Assembly: GCF_013394305.1 (NCBI RefSeq)
Contig: NZ_AP019810.1
Span: 1,805,501 to 1,869,500 of the forward strand
Origin: Enterococcus mundtii
GTDB lineage: Bacteria > Bacillota > Bacilli > Lactobacillales > Enterococcaceae
Direction of reading: 5' to 3'
Length of the DNA stretch: 64,000 nucleotides
Shown: piece after piece, positions 51,706 to 61,715 of the stretch
Numbering within the stretch: position 1 is the first letter of the stretch
Layout: each line of letters begins with the position of its first letter
Made by a program: the position numbers and the translations under genes
The notes under the pieces: generated by a model
The model's database searches: none
Seen by the model: only the letters and a program-made list of their open reading frames with translations
What the model was told of the DNA's origin: nothing

Positions 51706-54366
51706 ATGGATAGTTACAAAAAAACAATAGAAGAAATAGCAGAAGAAACAAAAGTAGATATAGATCAAGGCTTGTCGATGACTGAAGCAAAAGAAAGAAG
51801 TCAAAAACAAGGCAAAAATCAATTCGAAGAAGCCCCCAAAGAATCACTCTTCAAAAAATTTATACGAAGTCTTTCAGATTTCACCACGATTGTTTTGTTA
51901 GTTGCCGCAGTCATTTCATTTTACACCGCATTTGCAACTGAACATGGAGACCTGTTCGAAGGACTCTTGATCATTGCGATTGTTATCATCAATTCAGTTC
52001 TAGCGATTGTTCAAGAAGGAAATGCAGAAAAAGCATTAGAATCCCTACAAGATATGAATAAACAAACCGCTACGGTCCTCAGAGATGGTAAAGTAGAAAA
52101 AGTAGATGCTGAGAATCTAGTTGTCGGGGATGTGCTGGTATTAGAAGCAGGATCAGCGATTGCTGCGGATGCTCGCTTAGTTGAAACATCACAATTACGT
52201 GTAGAAGAATCAGCTCTAACCGGTGAAAGTGAGGCTGTCGAAAAAGACGCAGGTTACATAAGTCAAGAAGATGACTCTCTCGGTGACCAATTGAACATGG
52301 TCTTTAAAGGTTGTACCGTTGCTGCTGGTCGTGGGAAAGCGATCGTCACAGCGATTGGTATGCAGACCGAAATGGGAAAAATCGCCGGATTATTAAATGA
52401 CCATACAATGCAGAAAACACCACTACAAGTCCGTTTGAATCAATTAGGGAAGCGAATCAGTGTGATTGCATTAGCAGCTGCTGCCTTAGTCTTTTTGATT
52501 GGTGAACTTCAAGGGGAACCGTTACTTGAAATGTTCATGACTTCGATTTCCTTAGCTGTTGCCGCAGTACCAGAAACATTAACTGTTATCGTTACATTGA
52601 CACTTGCTTATGGTGTACAGAAAATGGCGAAAAAACATGCGATTATTCGTCAGCTGCCAGCTGTTGAAACGCTCGGTACTGCGAATGTCATCTGTTCGGA
52701 TAAAACCGGTACACTGACACAAAACCGGATGCGCGTACGTCGTGTGTGGAGTAAAGAAGATGAGGTAACAGATGTCGAAGATTCAATGACAAATAGCGCG
52801 ATGGAAATTTTAAAAATGGCTGCATTATGTACAGATGTGACGGTTGAAAAAGAGGACGATGAATTGATCGTCAAAGGTAATCCAACGGAAGCAGCAATTG
52901 TACGTGCAGTTGAGGAAAACTATCATACAAAAGAAGAATTAGAAGAAAAATACCCAAGGGTTGACGAACTTCCATTCGACTCTGATCGAAAAATGATGAC
53001 GACTGTCCATAAAATGGGTAATAAGTATATCTCTATCACTAAAGGCGCATTTGATGTCTTAGCACCAAAATTTACGTCTGGAGACGTTGAACAAGCAGAA
53101 GTGGTCAACGACCGTTTTGGGAAACGTGCCTTACGTGTAATTGCAGTAGGTTATCGAACGTATGACGAAAAACCACAAGAAATCACTTCAGAAGCTTTAG
53201 AAAAAGATCTACGTTTGATTGGCTTGATCGGTATGATCGATCCGCCGCGTCCTGAAAGTAAAGGTGCTATCAAGCGTGCGAAAAAAGCTGGTATCAAAAC
53301 AGTGATGATCACTGGGGATCATGTCGTCACTGCCAGTGCGATTGCCAAAGAATTGGGAATTTTGACCAATAGTAACGAAGCTCTTTCAGGTGCGGAACTC
53401 CGTGCGTTATCTGATGAAGAGTTGGATGATCGAGTAAAAGATTTATCCGTTTATGCTCGCGTAACCCCAGAAGATAAAATCCGAATCGTCAAATCATGGC
53501 AACGAACAGGTGCTGTGGTCGCAATGACAGGTGATGGTGTGAACGATGCGCCAGCATTGAAAGCGAGTGACGTTGGATGTGCGATGGGGATCACCGGTAC
53601 AGATGTAGCGCAAAGTGCCGCTGACATGATTTTGACCGATGACAACTTCGCTACGATCGTAGATGCAGTTAGCCAAGGACGTTCCGTTTATCAAAATATT
53701 CGAAAAGCGATCAACTTCTTATTAAGCTGTAATATCTCTGAGATTTTTATCGTATTGATTGCGATGTTAGTTGGTTGGGGGGCACCATTTACAGCCGTTC
53801 AACTGTTGTTCGTAAACGTTGTTGCTGATGGACTACCTGGTTTCGCTCTAGGAAGAGAACCAGCAGAGGAAGGGATCATGAATGAAGCACCAATTCCTAA
53901 AAATGAAGGAATTTTCGCTCGTGGTCTAATGAAGAAAATTGCCATCAATGCAGGAATATTTACGGTAGTCACTTTATTTGGTTACTACTTAGGAAGCTTC
54001 GTCGATACGATCAGCCCTTGGGTTGATGCTAGTCAAGAAGTTGGCCAAACCGTTGCATTTCTAGTATTGGCTTACTCTTCGATCATTCATGTCTTTAATG
54101 TTCGTAGTAGTCAATCGATTTTCAAAGTGAACTTAGCAACGAATAAATCGTTAGTGGAAATGGCGATTCTTTCCCTTCTTATCACGTCAGCAGTCGCTTT
54201 ATTACCATTCACGCAAGAATTATTTGGGTTAGTTCATATTAGTTTGAATCATTGGTTCTTAGTAGGAATCTTGTCGCTCATACCGATTGGGGTCAATGAA
54301 TTGATCAAGTTCCACCAATTGCCAGATGAGGAAGAGACAGTAGAAGCACCAGAATCTGAAATGTAA
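51706..54366 (+). CDS. Ca2+-type cation P-type ATPase
   Basis: An 886-residue P2-type pump. Features in order: N-terminal cation ATPase region, TGES (about 180), TM4 AAVPETLTVIV near residue 290 (Ca-binding Glu), phosphorylation D332 in DKTGTLT, KGAFD ATP-binding loop, TGDH hinge, GDGVND, TM6 NVVADGLPGFALGRE (N-x-x-x-D-G, as in SERCA Ca sites). It probably exports Ca2+ (PacL/YoaB type). Its own promoter with a palindromic operator precedes it. A bidirectional terminator follows. Confidence 0.88.
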   Translation: MDSYKKTIEEIAEETKVDIDQGLSMTEAKERSQKQGKNQFEEAPKESLFKKFIRSLSDFTTIVLLVAAVISFYTAFATEHGDLFEGLLIIAIVIINSVLAIVQEGNAEKALESLQDMNKQTATVLRDGKVEKVDAENLVVGDVLVLEAGSAIAADARLVETSQLRVEESALTGESEAVEKDAGYISQEDDSLGDQLNMVFKGCTVAAGRGKAIVTAIGMQTEMGKIAGLLNDHTMQKTPLQVRLNQLGKRISVIALAAAALVFLIGELQGEPLLEMFMTSISLAVAAVPETLTVIVTLTLAYGVQKMAKKHAIIRQLPAVETLGTANVICSDKTGTLTQNRMRVRRVWSKEDEVTDVEDSMTNSAMEILKMAALCTDVTVEKEDDELIVKGNPTEAAIVRAVEENYHTKEELEEKYPRVDELPFDSDRKMMTTVHKMGNKYISITKGAFDVLAPKFTSGDVEQAEVVNDRFGKRALRVIAVGYRTYDEKPQEITSEALEKDLRLIGLIGMIDPPRPESKGAIKRAKKAGIKTVMITGDHVVTASAIAKELGILTNSNEALSGAELRALSDEELDDRVKDLSVYARVTPEDKIRIVKSWQRTGAVVAMTGDGVNDAPALKASDVGCAMGITGTDVAQSAADMILTDDNFATIVDAVSQGRSVYQNIRKAINFLLSCNISEIFIVLIAMLVGWGAPFTAVQLLFVNVVADGLPGFALGREPAEEGIMNEAPIPKNEGIFARGLMKKIAINAGIFTVVTLFGYYLGSFVDTISPWVDASQEVGQTVAFLVLAYSSIIHVFNVRSSQSIFKVNLATNKSLVEMAILSLLITSAVALLPFTQELFGLVHISLNHWFLVGILSLIPIGVNELIKFHQLPDEEETVEAPESEM

Positions 54367-54385
54367 AAAAATAAACACCAAAAAA

Positions 54386-54411
54386 GGATTGGAGATTTTC
54401 CAATCCTTTTT
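54386..54411. terminator. Bidirectional terminator
   Basis: GGATTGG (54386-54392) and CCAATCC (54400-54406) with A- and T-runs on both sides; it ends the ATPase gene and the minus-strand DUF975 gene. Confidence 0.9.
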
Positions 54412-54430
54412 ATTATGGTGAAAAAGCTGA

Positions 54431-55123
54431 TTAAACTTGTTTTGGTAATTGTTCGTAAAAAGCAGCTTTAGTTGCAGTGATGTATGGATTCAACCATAGA
54501 TAACCGATACCGACTGTGGCAATTGCTAAGATGTGCCATCCGATAAACGATAAGTCTAACCAGAATAATTTTCCTTTGTAGCCATCCATCAATTTACGGC
54601 TTGCTGTAATCGTATCAAGGATTTTTGGTTTTTCACCTGTTTCTGTTACGACATCATAGTAAATGAAATAACTTTGAGAATAGGCATACCCTTTGATGAT
54701 CCCAGGAATGACTAAAAGCAATGCCCATAACGTAGTGAAAATTGTTGTCACTAGTGCTAACAATAGAACGCCACCGAAGAATACGCCTGAAAAACCTCGG
54801 AAAGCATCTTTGAATGGTTCGATCGTTGTTCGTTTCCCACGGATAATGTCTAAATAGGTCCAAGAAATCCCACTCATGAATAATGCACTGATGATCGTAG
54901 AAACGATCCCTCCACCTGAACTACTGCTACTTGAGCCATTCACCATTTCTTGTATTGAACTACTGTCTTGCATCGATGCAATCAGTAAAGCGGTAGGCAA
55001 AGCTAAAATAAGAATAATAGCAATTGTGATCAATGTTGGAATCAGATTCAACAAAATTGCTTGCCCCCAGCGTCCCTTTAAGCTATCTTTTGCTTGTTTT
55101 TTTAGTTCCCCAGAAGATACCAT
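54431..55123 (-). CDS. DUF975 family membrane protein
   Basis: ATG 55123 is preferred (AAGGAG 7 bases upstream; the in-frame GTG at 55132 overlaps it). The 230-residue product has five or six hydrophobic segments and the DUF975 (PF06161) pattern: SLKGRWGQAILLNL at the start, SWTYLDIIRGKRTTIEPF in the middle, IIKGYAYSQSYFIYYDVVTE, and SRKLMDGYKGKLFWLDLSF near the end. The function is unknown. It is convergent with the ATPase gene. Confidence 0.8.
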   Translation of the reverse strand: MVSSGELKKQAKDSLKGRWGQAILLNLIPTLITIAIILILALPTALLIASMQDSSSIQEMVNGSSSSSSGGGIVSTIISALFMSGISWTYLDIIRGKRTTIEPFKDAFRGFSGVFFGGVLLLALVTTIFTTLWALLLVIPGIIKGYAYSQSYFIYYDVVTETGEKPKILDTITASRKLMDGYKGKLFWLDLSFIGWHILAIATVGIGYLWLNPYITATKAAFYEQLPKQV

Positions 55124-55254
55124 ACACTTCACTCCTTTTTTTGATACCCTTAGTATATCAAAGAAGGGCCGAATTAGCTCAGGGATTACTCTTTCATTAT
55201 TGAAAGGTTCGCAAAAAAAGCAGGTTAAAAAGAACTATAAAAAAAGAGAAGCTC

Positions 55255-55283
55255 TTGCAAAAAGTAGTTGAAAAGATTATGAT
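55255..55283 (+). promoter_or_regulatory. tgt promoter
   Basis: TTGCAA (55255-55260), 17-base spacer, TATGAT (55278-55283). Confidence 0.8.
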
Positions 55284-55329
55284 GGTGGGAGTTGCAAACG
55301 CGATTCTATAAAAGAAAGTAGGGAATTGA

Positions 55330-56475
<1,146 letters not shown>

Positions 56476-56568
56476 CAGGATTTGTGAAATTTAGTTAAAA
56501 AACTAGTTTCTAGCGCCTTTTTCTGCTAAAGTGTTTAGTGTAGATATTTAGTTAGTGAGGTGAAAAAA

Positions 56569-56949
56569 ATGGGTTCATTACCAATGTTAGTGATGTTCGT
56601 TGCCCTATTAGGGATGTGGTTCTTTATGTCACGTACACAAAAGAAACAACAACAAGAACGTCAAAACTTGCTTGATAGTATGAAAGCTGGCGATGAAGTA
56701 GTCACGATCGGTGGACTTCATGGCGTAGTCTCAGAAATCGACGAGACAAATCGTACAGTTGTTTTAGACTGCGAAGGGATCTTTTTAGAATACGATCGAG
56801 CAGCCATCAAAACGGTAAAACCAGGTACAGGCGCGATGACAAGCACACCAATCGCACCACCAGTAGAAGAACCGACAGAACCAGAAGTAATTGAAACTGT
56901 TGAAGTTCCAGAAACACCTGAAGAGAAAAAAGAAGAAAAAGAATTATAG
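56569..56949 (+). CDS. yajC: Preprotein translocase subunit YajC
   Basis: ATG 56569 is the start; GTG 56560 lies in the ribosome binding site GAGGTG. The 126-residue product has one N-terminal membrane helix (LPMLVMFVALLGMWFFMS), the RTQKKQQQERQNLLDSMKAGDEVVTIGGLHGVV core of YajC (PF02699), and a long Glu/Pro tail of about 40 residues. YajC associates with the SecDF-YajC complex that assists export. Commonly found after tgt, as here. Confidence 0.93.
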   Translation: MGSLPMLVMFVALLGMWFFMSRTQKKQQQERQNLLDSMKAGDEVVTIGGLHGVVSEIDETNRTVVLDCEGIFLEYDRAAIKTVKPGTGAMTSTPIAPPVEEPTEPEVIETVEVPETPEEKKEEKEL

Positions 56950-57007
56950 ACACCGGTTGTTTGCCACGCGTGGGCTAAATGTATACGGAGTTCGATCATT
57001 CTTTATC

Positions 57008-57066
57008 AAAAAGACTGTCGTCATTCCTATCTCGTATAGAGATAAGAAGGCGATCAGTCTTTTTTG
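57008..57066 (+). terminator. Terminator after yajC
   Basis: AAAAGACTG (about 57008-57017) pairs with CAGTCTTTT (57055-57063) with inner CG-rich and TATCTC/GAGATA pairing, then TTTTTG. Confidence 0.75.
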
Positions 57067-57160
57067 TGTGACTTTGCTAAATAAATCACATCTGCCATTA
57101 TGGAGCGGTCACTCGATAATCTCTCTTGTGGAACGGACTGTTTCTAAAGAAAAATATAAC

Positions 57161-57176
57161 TGTGAAAAAAATCACA
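57161..57176. promoter_or_regulatory. Rex-type operator 1 upstream of adhE
   Basis: TGTGAAAAAAATCACA at 57161-57176 fits the Rex consensus TTGTGAA-N4-TTCACAA (inverted TGTGA/TCACA), upstream of the -35 box. Confidence 0.75.
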
Positions 57177-57184
57177 AAAAAGTA

Positions 57185-57213
57185 TTTACATCGAAAAAAA
57201 AGTGTTGTATGAT
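57185..57213 (+). promoter_or_regulatory. adhE promoter
   Basis: TTTACA (57185-57190), 17-base spacer, TATGAT (57208-57213). Confidence 0.85.
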
Positions 57214-57217
57214 GTGT

Positions 57218-57236
57218 ATGTGAAATAATTAACAAA
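57218..57236. promoter_or_regulatory. Rex-type operator 2
   Basis: ATGTGAAATAATTAACAAA at 57218-57236, immediately after the -10 box, matches the left half and centre of the Rex box closely and the right half partly. Confidence 0.55.
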
Positions 57237-57263
57237 TAACCATGACTCAGTAGGAGGAACATA

Positions 57264-59861
57264 ATGGCTAAAATAATGGAAAAAGAAGAGACAAAAACTG
57301 TTGATGTACAAGCGATGATCGACGATTTAGCGACAAAAGCAAATGTTGCGTTGAAAGAAATGGAAAGTTTTGATCAAGAAAAAGTAGATCACATTGTGCA
57401 TGAAATGGCAATGGCTGCATTAGATCAGCACATGCCTCTAGCAAAAATGGCTGTCGAAGAAACTGGCCGTGGCATCTATGAAGATAAAGCAATCAAAAAT
57501 ATGTATGCTTCAGAATATATTTGGAACAGTATCAAATATGACAAAACTGTCGGAGTAATCAATGAAGACACTCAAAAAGGATTGATTGAGATTGCTGAAC
57601 CAGTCGGCGTCGTTTGTGGCGTAACACCAACAACAAACCCAACTTCAACAACAATCTTTAAATCAATGATCGCTTTGAAAACCAGAAACCCAATCGTTTT
57701 TGCTTTCCATCCAAGCGCTCAAAAATGTTCCGCTGAGGCAGCAAGAGTCGTTCGTGATGCAGCCATCGCAGCAGGTGCGCCAGAAAACTGTATCCAATGG
57801 ATCGAGCATCCATCGATCGATGCGACTTCAATGTTGATGAACCACCCAGGAATTGCAATCGTATTAGCAACTGGTGGCGCAGGCATGGTAAAATCCGCTT
57901 ATTCAACTGGTAAACCAGCTTTAGGTGTTGGACCGGGTAACGTTCCTGCATATATCGAAAAAACAGCAAAAGTAAAACGTGCAGTGAATGACTTGATCGT
58001 ATCAAAAACATTCGATAACGGCATGATTTGTGCTTCTGAGCAAGCAGTCATCGTAGATAAAGAAATCTATGCAGCCGTAAAAGCAGAATTCCAAGCTCAC
58101 CAAGTGTACTTCGTCAAACCAGCAGAGCTTTCAAAATTAGAAGATGCTGTCATGAATGAAGGTAAATACGCTGTAAATCCTGCAATCGTGGGACATTCAG
58201 CAATGGATATTGCAAAATTAGCAGGGATCAATGTACCAGAAGGAACCAAATTATTAGTGGCAGAATTAGAAGGCGTAGGGCCTGATTATCCACTTTCACG
58301 TGAGAAACTTTCACCGGTTTTAGCAATGGTCAAATCAAACAGTACAGAACATGCTTTCGAATTATGTGAAGGAATGTTGAACCTTGGTGGATTAGGGCAT
58401 ACAGCTGTCATCCATTCAGAAAACGAAGAGTTGCATGTTCAATTTGGACTACGCATGAAAGCTTGCCGTATCTTAGTCAACACACCATCAGCAGAAGGCG
58501 GAATCGGAAATATCTACAACGAAATGATTCCATCATTGACACTAGGTTGTGGTTCATACGGAAAGAATTCTGTTTCAAGAAACGTATCAGCAGTCAACTT
58601 AATCAACGTCAAAACTGTAGCGAAACGGAGAAATAACATGCAATGGTTCAAATTACCACCAAAAATCTTTTTTGAAAAGAATTCTTTGCTTTACTTGGAA
58701 AAAATGGAAAACGTTGAACGTGTCATGATCGTTTGTGACCCAGGTATGGTCCAATTCGGCTACTGTGACACTGTAAGAGAAGTATTAGCACGTCGTAAAA
58801 ATGATGTGAAAATCGAGATCTTTTCAGATGTTGAACCAAACCCTTCAACAAATACAGTTTACGCTGGTACAAAAATGATGGCGGACTTCAAACCAGATAC
58901 AGTGATCGCTCTTGGGGGCGGATCAGCAATGGATGCGGCGAAAGGCATGTGGATGTTCTATGAGCACCCAGATACTTCATTCTTTGGCGCAAAACAAAAA
59001 TTCTTAGATATCCGTAAACGTACGTATAAAATCGACAAACCTGAAAAAACACAGTTTGTATGTATCCCAACAACATCAGGAACTGGTTCAGAAGTGACAC
59101 CATTCGCAGTAATCACAGATAGCGAAACACATGTGAAATATCCATTAGCTGACTACGCATTGACACCAGATGTGGCAATCGTTGATCCACAATTTGTGAT
59201 GTCAGTTCCCGCTTCTGTTACAGCGGATACAGGTATGGATGTATTGACACATGCTATCGAATCTTATGTCTCTGTGATGGCTTCTGATTACACTCGTGGG
59301 TTGAGTTTACAAGCAATCAAATTAGTCTTTGACTACTTGGAAAAATCAGTGAAAACACCAGATATGGAATCACGCGAAAAAATGCATAATGCGTCAACAA
59401 TGGCTGGTATGGCCTTTGCCAATGCCTTCTTAGGAATTTGTCACTCAGTTGCGCATAAAATCGGTGGAGAATACGGTATCCCTCATGGACGTACAAATGC
59501 GATCCTATTGCCGCATATCATCCGCTATAATGCGAAAGATCCACAAAAACATGCGATGTTCCCTAAATATGACTACTTCCGTGCGGATACAGACTACGCG
59601 GATATCGCGAAGTTCTTAGGTTTGAAAGGGAAAACAACAGCAGAGCTTGTAGAAGCATTGGCAACAGCTGTTAGCGACTTAGGAAAATCTGTTGGTATCG
59701 ACATGAGCTTGAGAGCGCAAGGCGTGACGCAAGAAACATTAGACACAACAGTTGATCGCATGGCTGAATTAGCGTATGAAGATCAATGTACAACAGCCAA
59801 TCCAAAAGAACCATTGATCAGTGAGTTGAAACAAATCATTATCGACGCATATAATGCGTAA
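57264..59861 (+). CDS. adhE: Bifunctional aldehyde-alcohol dehydrogenase
   Basis: An 865-residue protein with an aldehyde dehydrogenase half (residues 1-440; C256 in NGMICASEQAV is the catalytic Cys, GGAGMVKSAYSTGKPALGVGPGN) and an iron-type alcohol dehydrogenase half (residues 450-865; ALGGGSAMDAAKGMW, TTSGTGSEVTPFAV, TADTGMDVLTHAIE, iron-binding HSVAHKIGGEYGIPHGRTNA). It converts acetyl-CoA to ethanol with two NADH and forms spirosomes. Two Rex-like operators fit redox control by NADH/NAD+. AGGAGGAAC precedes ATG 57264. Confidence 0.96.
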   Translation: MAKIMEKEETKTVDVQAMIDDLATKANVALKEMESFDQEKVDHIVHEMAMAALDQHMPLAKMAVEETGRGIYEDKAIKNMYASEYIWNSIKYDKTVGVINEDTQKGLIEIAEPVGVVCGVTPTTNPTSTTIFKSMIALKTRNPIVFAFHPSAQKCSAEAARVVRDAAIAAGAPENCIQWIEHPSIDATSMLMNHPGIAIVLATGGAGMVKSAYSTGKPALGVGPGNVPAYIEKTAKVKRAVNDLIVSKTFDNGMICASEQAVIVDKEIYAAVKAEFQAHQVYFVKPAELSKLEDAVMNEGKYAVNPAIVGHSAMDIAKLAGINVPEGTKLLVAELEGVGPDYPLSREKLSPVLAMVKSNSTEHAFELCEGMLNLGGLGHTAVIHSENEELHVQFGLRMKACRILVNTPSAEGGIGNIYNEMIPSLTLGCGSYGKNSVSRNVSAVNLINVKTVAKRRNNMQWFKLPPKIFFEKNSLLYLEKMENVERVMIVCDPGMVQFGYCDTVREVLARRKNDVKIEIFSDVEPNPSTNTVYAGTKMMADFKPDTVIALGGGSAMDAAKGMWMFYEHPDTSFFGAKQKFLDIRKRTYKIDKPEKTQFVCIPTTSGTGSEVTPFAVITDSETHVKYPLADYALTPDVAIVDPQFVMSVPASVTADTGMDVLTHAIESYVSVMASDYTRGLSLQAIKLVFDYLEKSVKTPDMESREKMHNASTMAGMAFANAFLGICHSVAHKIGGEYGIPHGRTNAILLPHIIRYNAKDPQKHAMFPKYDYFRADTDYADIAKFLGLKGKTTAELVEALATAVSDLGKSVGIDMSLRAQGVTQETLDTTVDRMAELAYEDQCTTANPKEPLISELKQIIIDAYNA

Positions 59862-59882
59862 TTCATAACTAAAAGTTGTCCC

Positions 59883-59935
59883 AACAACGAATCAAGCATG
59901 AGAGAATCTTCTCACTTGGTTCGTTGTTTTTTCTT
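59883..59935 (+). terminator. Terminator after adhE
   Basis: AACAACGAA (59883-59891) pairs with TTCGTTGTT (59920-59928), inner CAAG/CTTG, then TTTTCTTTTT. Confidence 0.9.
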
Positions 59936-60138
59936 TTTAAGATAATGTCTATCAAGCGATACACCAGAAGAATTTCCGGAAATAATTCTTGTAGAATCGC
60001 TCAATATGTTGTTAGAAGAGAAAAATGTCGTAGCTTTTTTTCTAATATCTAAAAAAAGAAGTATTAGATAACTCGAATAATAGGTATTTTGATGAATATG
60101 CTATGCTACTATTTTTCTATAAAAAAGGAGATGAGATC

Positions 60139-60531
60139 TTGAAGAAATATATTGTTACTTTGTTGATTGCGTGTGTCGTTTCTCTTGGACTATCCTTTCT
60201 TTTGGAACGAGAAATCTTACGTAACATTGGCATTGGGTTACTTTTGATCGGAATTGCACTTTCTGGCACAGCAGTTTCAGGGGATCGCATGCGAGCGAAT
60301 CAGGAAAATAGCGAGTTGGGTTTTCGTAAGAACTACTTTTGGTTTCCTTTACTTGCATGTTTGCCATTTTTTATGGTGTATACATTTTTATTAACGGTTG
60401 ATTTTGAAGCCATGACGAGCGGTAGGCGTCATGGTTTTTCTTTTGATAGGGCTCTTTTTTACAGAAAACCCATTAATAATCTCGTTATGTCAATTTTAGA
60501 TAGTTTTTGTTCAAATGATGCTATTTATTGA
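60139..60531 (+). CDS. Small membrane protein (DUF3899-like), C-terminus suspect
   Basis: TTG 60139 is preferred, 8 bases after AAGGAG; the upstream start at 60103 has no ribosome binding site. Two N-terminal helices and a third near the end (FWFPLLACLPFFMVYTFLLTV) fit DUF3899-type small membrane proteins. The last 40 residues run across a strong hairpin-T-run terminator (60410-60440), so the gene may have lost its original stop by a frameshift near 60400, or the tail is an artefact. Confidence 0.5.
   Translation: MKKYIVTLLIACVVSLGLSFLLEREILRNIGIGLLLIGIALSGTAVSGDRMRANQENSELGFRKNYFWFPLLACLPFFMVYTFLLTVDFEAMTSGRRHGFSFDRALFYRKPINNLVMSILDSFCSNDAIY
60410..60441 (+). terminator. Terminator lying inside an open frame
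   Basis: CCATGACG (60410-60417) pairs with CGTCATGG (60427-60434), followed by TTTTTCTTTTG. It is within the membrane-protein frame that continues to 60531. Confidence 0.75.
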
Positions 60532-60578
60532 GAAAGCGTTTACTGATATATTAACAGCATAGAATGAAAGCGTTTAAA
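60524..60578 (+). promoter_or_regulatory. Promoter with two cre sites
   Basis: TTTATT (60524-60529), 17-base spacer, TATATT (60547-60552). TTGAGAAAGCGTTTACTG at 60528-60545 overlaps the promoter, and AATGAAAGCGTTTAAA at 60563-60578 lies just downstream; both resemble the CcpA site WTGNAARCGNWWNCA. Confidence 0.75.
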
Positions 60579-60592
60579 AAGGAGAGGGAAAA

Positions 60593-61699
60593 TTGATTAT
60601 TAAAGAGGAACTATTTGTACAGAAAGAAGTTGTAGAAGGAACGATTGACCGATTAGTGGAGAATTTGACGACGATCAACGATGATTCAGGTGAATTTTTA
60701 TTGGATTTTGATGGGTTAAAGGTGGATGACAAAAGTTGGTCTATTTGGAACTGGCCACAAGGTGTAGGGCTATACGGTATCTACAAAAATTATCAGTTGA
60801 CTAAAAATCCTCGTGCGGCGGAAGTGGTGAAGGAATGGTTTGAAGCACGGATGCAAGAAGGCGCACCGCCGAAGAACGTCAATACGATGGCACCAATCCT
60901 CACGATGGCGTATTTATATGAGGAGACAGGTGATACACGCTACTTGCCTTACTTGAAGCAATGGGCGGAATGGGTCATGAATGATATGCCTCGGACAGAG
61001 GAAGACGGATTACAGCACGCTACATATGGACCGGAAAATAAGAATCAATTGTGGGATGACACCTTGATGATGACGGTTTTGCCATTAGCCAAAATCGGTA
61101 AGCTCCTAGATCGTCCAGAATACCTAGAGGAAGCCAGACACCAATTTATGATCCACATCAAATATTTGATGGATAAACGTACAGGTCTTTGGTACCACGG
61201 GTGGACCTTTGAAGGTAATCATAATTATGCGGAAGCATTTTGGGGAAGGGGAAATTGTTGGTTGACGATTGCGATTCCTGAAATCATCGCGATTCTGGAA
61301 CTGAAAGAAGGAGATGCTTTCCGTAAATTATTAATAGAAACGCTAGAAGCCCAAGTGCAAACCTTAGCAGATCAGCAATCAGAAAGTGGCTTATGGCATA
61401 CCTTGATCGATGATCCAACCTCATACTTAGAATCATCTGCGACAGCAGGTTTTGCTTACGGTATTTTAAAAGCAGTGCATGAGCGCTACTTGCCAAAGAA
61501 ATATTTAGAAACCGCCTATCGTGCGATCCAAGGGTTGCTTGAGCAAGTAGATGAAACTGGCGAAGTTCAAAATGTTTCGGTAGGTACAGGGATGGGCGAT
61601 GATTTAGAGTTTTACCGTACGATTGGCAAGACAGCGATGCCTTATGGCCAATCGTTACTTGTATTATGTCTGACAGAATTACTTGTGTCGTATTGTTGA
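60593..61699 (+). CDS. GH105 unsaturated (rhamno)galacturonyl hydrolase
   Basis: A 368-residue alpha/alpha-barrel protein of glycoside hydrolase family 105/88 (PF07470). Motifs: WSIWNWPQGVGLYG near 45-60, YGPENKNQLWDDTLMMTVLPLAKIG with catalytic D155/D156 in the position of YteR D143, TGLWYHGWTFEGNHNYAEAFWGRGNCW, and ESSATAGFAYGI. It hydrolyses the unsaturated uronic residue released by lyases. TTG 60593 follows AAGGAGAGGG. It leads an operon with a TRAP transporter; cre sites fit catabolite repression. Confidence 0.85.
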   Translation: MIIKEELFVQKEVVEGTIDRLVENLTTINDDSGEFLLDFDGLKVDDKSWSIWNWPQGVGLYGIYKNYQLTKNPRAAEVVKEWFEARMQEGAPPKNVNTMAPILTMAYLYEETGDTRYLPYLKQWAEWVMNDMPRTEEDGLQHATYGPENKNQLWDDTLMMTVLPLAKIGKLLDRPEYLEEARHQFMIHIKYLMDKRTGLWYHGWTFEGNHNYAEAFWGRGNCWLTIAIPEIIAILELKEGDAFRKLLIETLEAQVQTLADQQSESGLWHTLIDDPTSYLESSATAGFAYGILKAVHERYLPKKYLETAYRAIQGLLEQVDETGEVQNVSVGTGMGDDLEFYRTIGKTAMPYGQSLLVLCLTELLVSYC

Positions 61700-61715
61700 T
61701 AGAAAGGAGAAAAAA

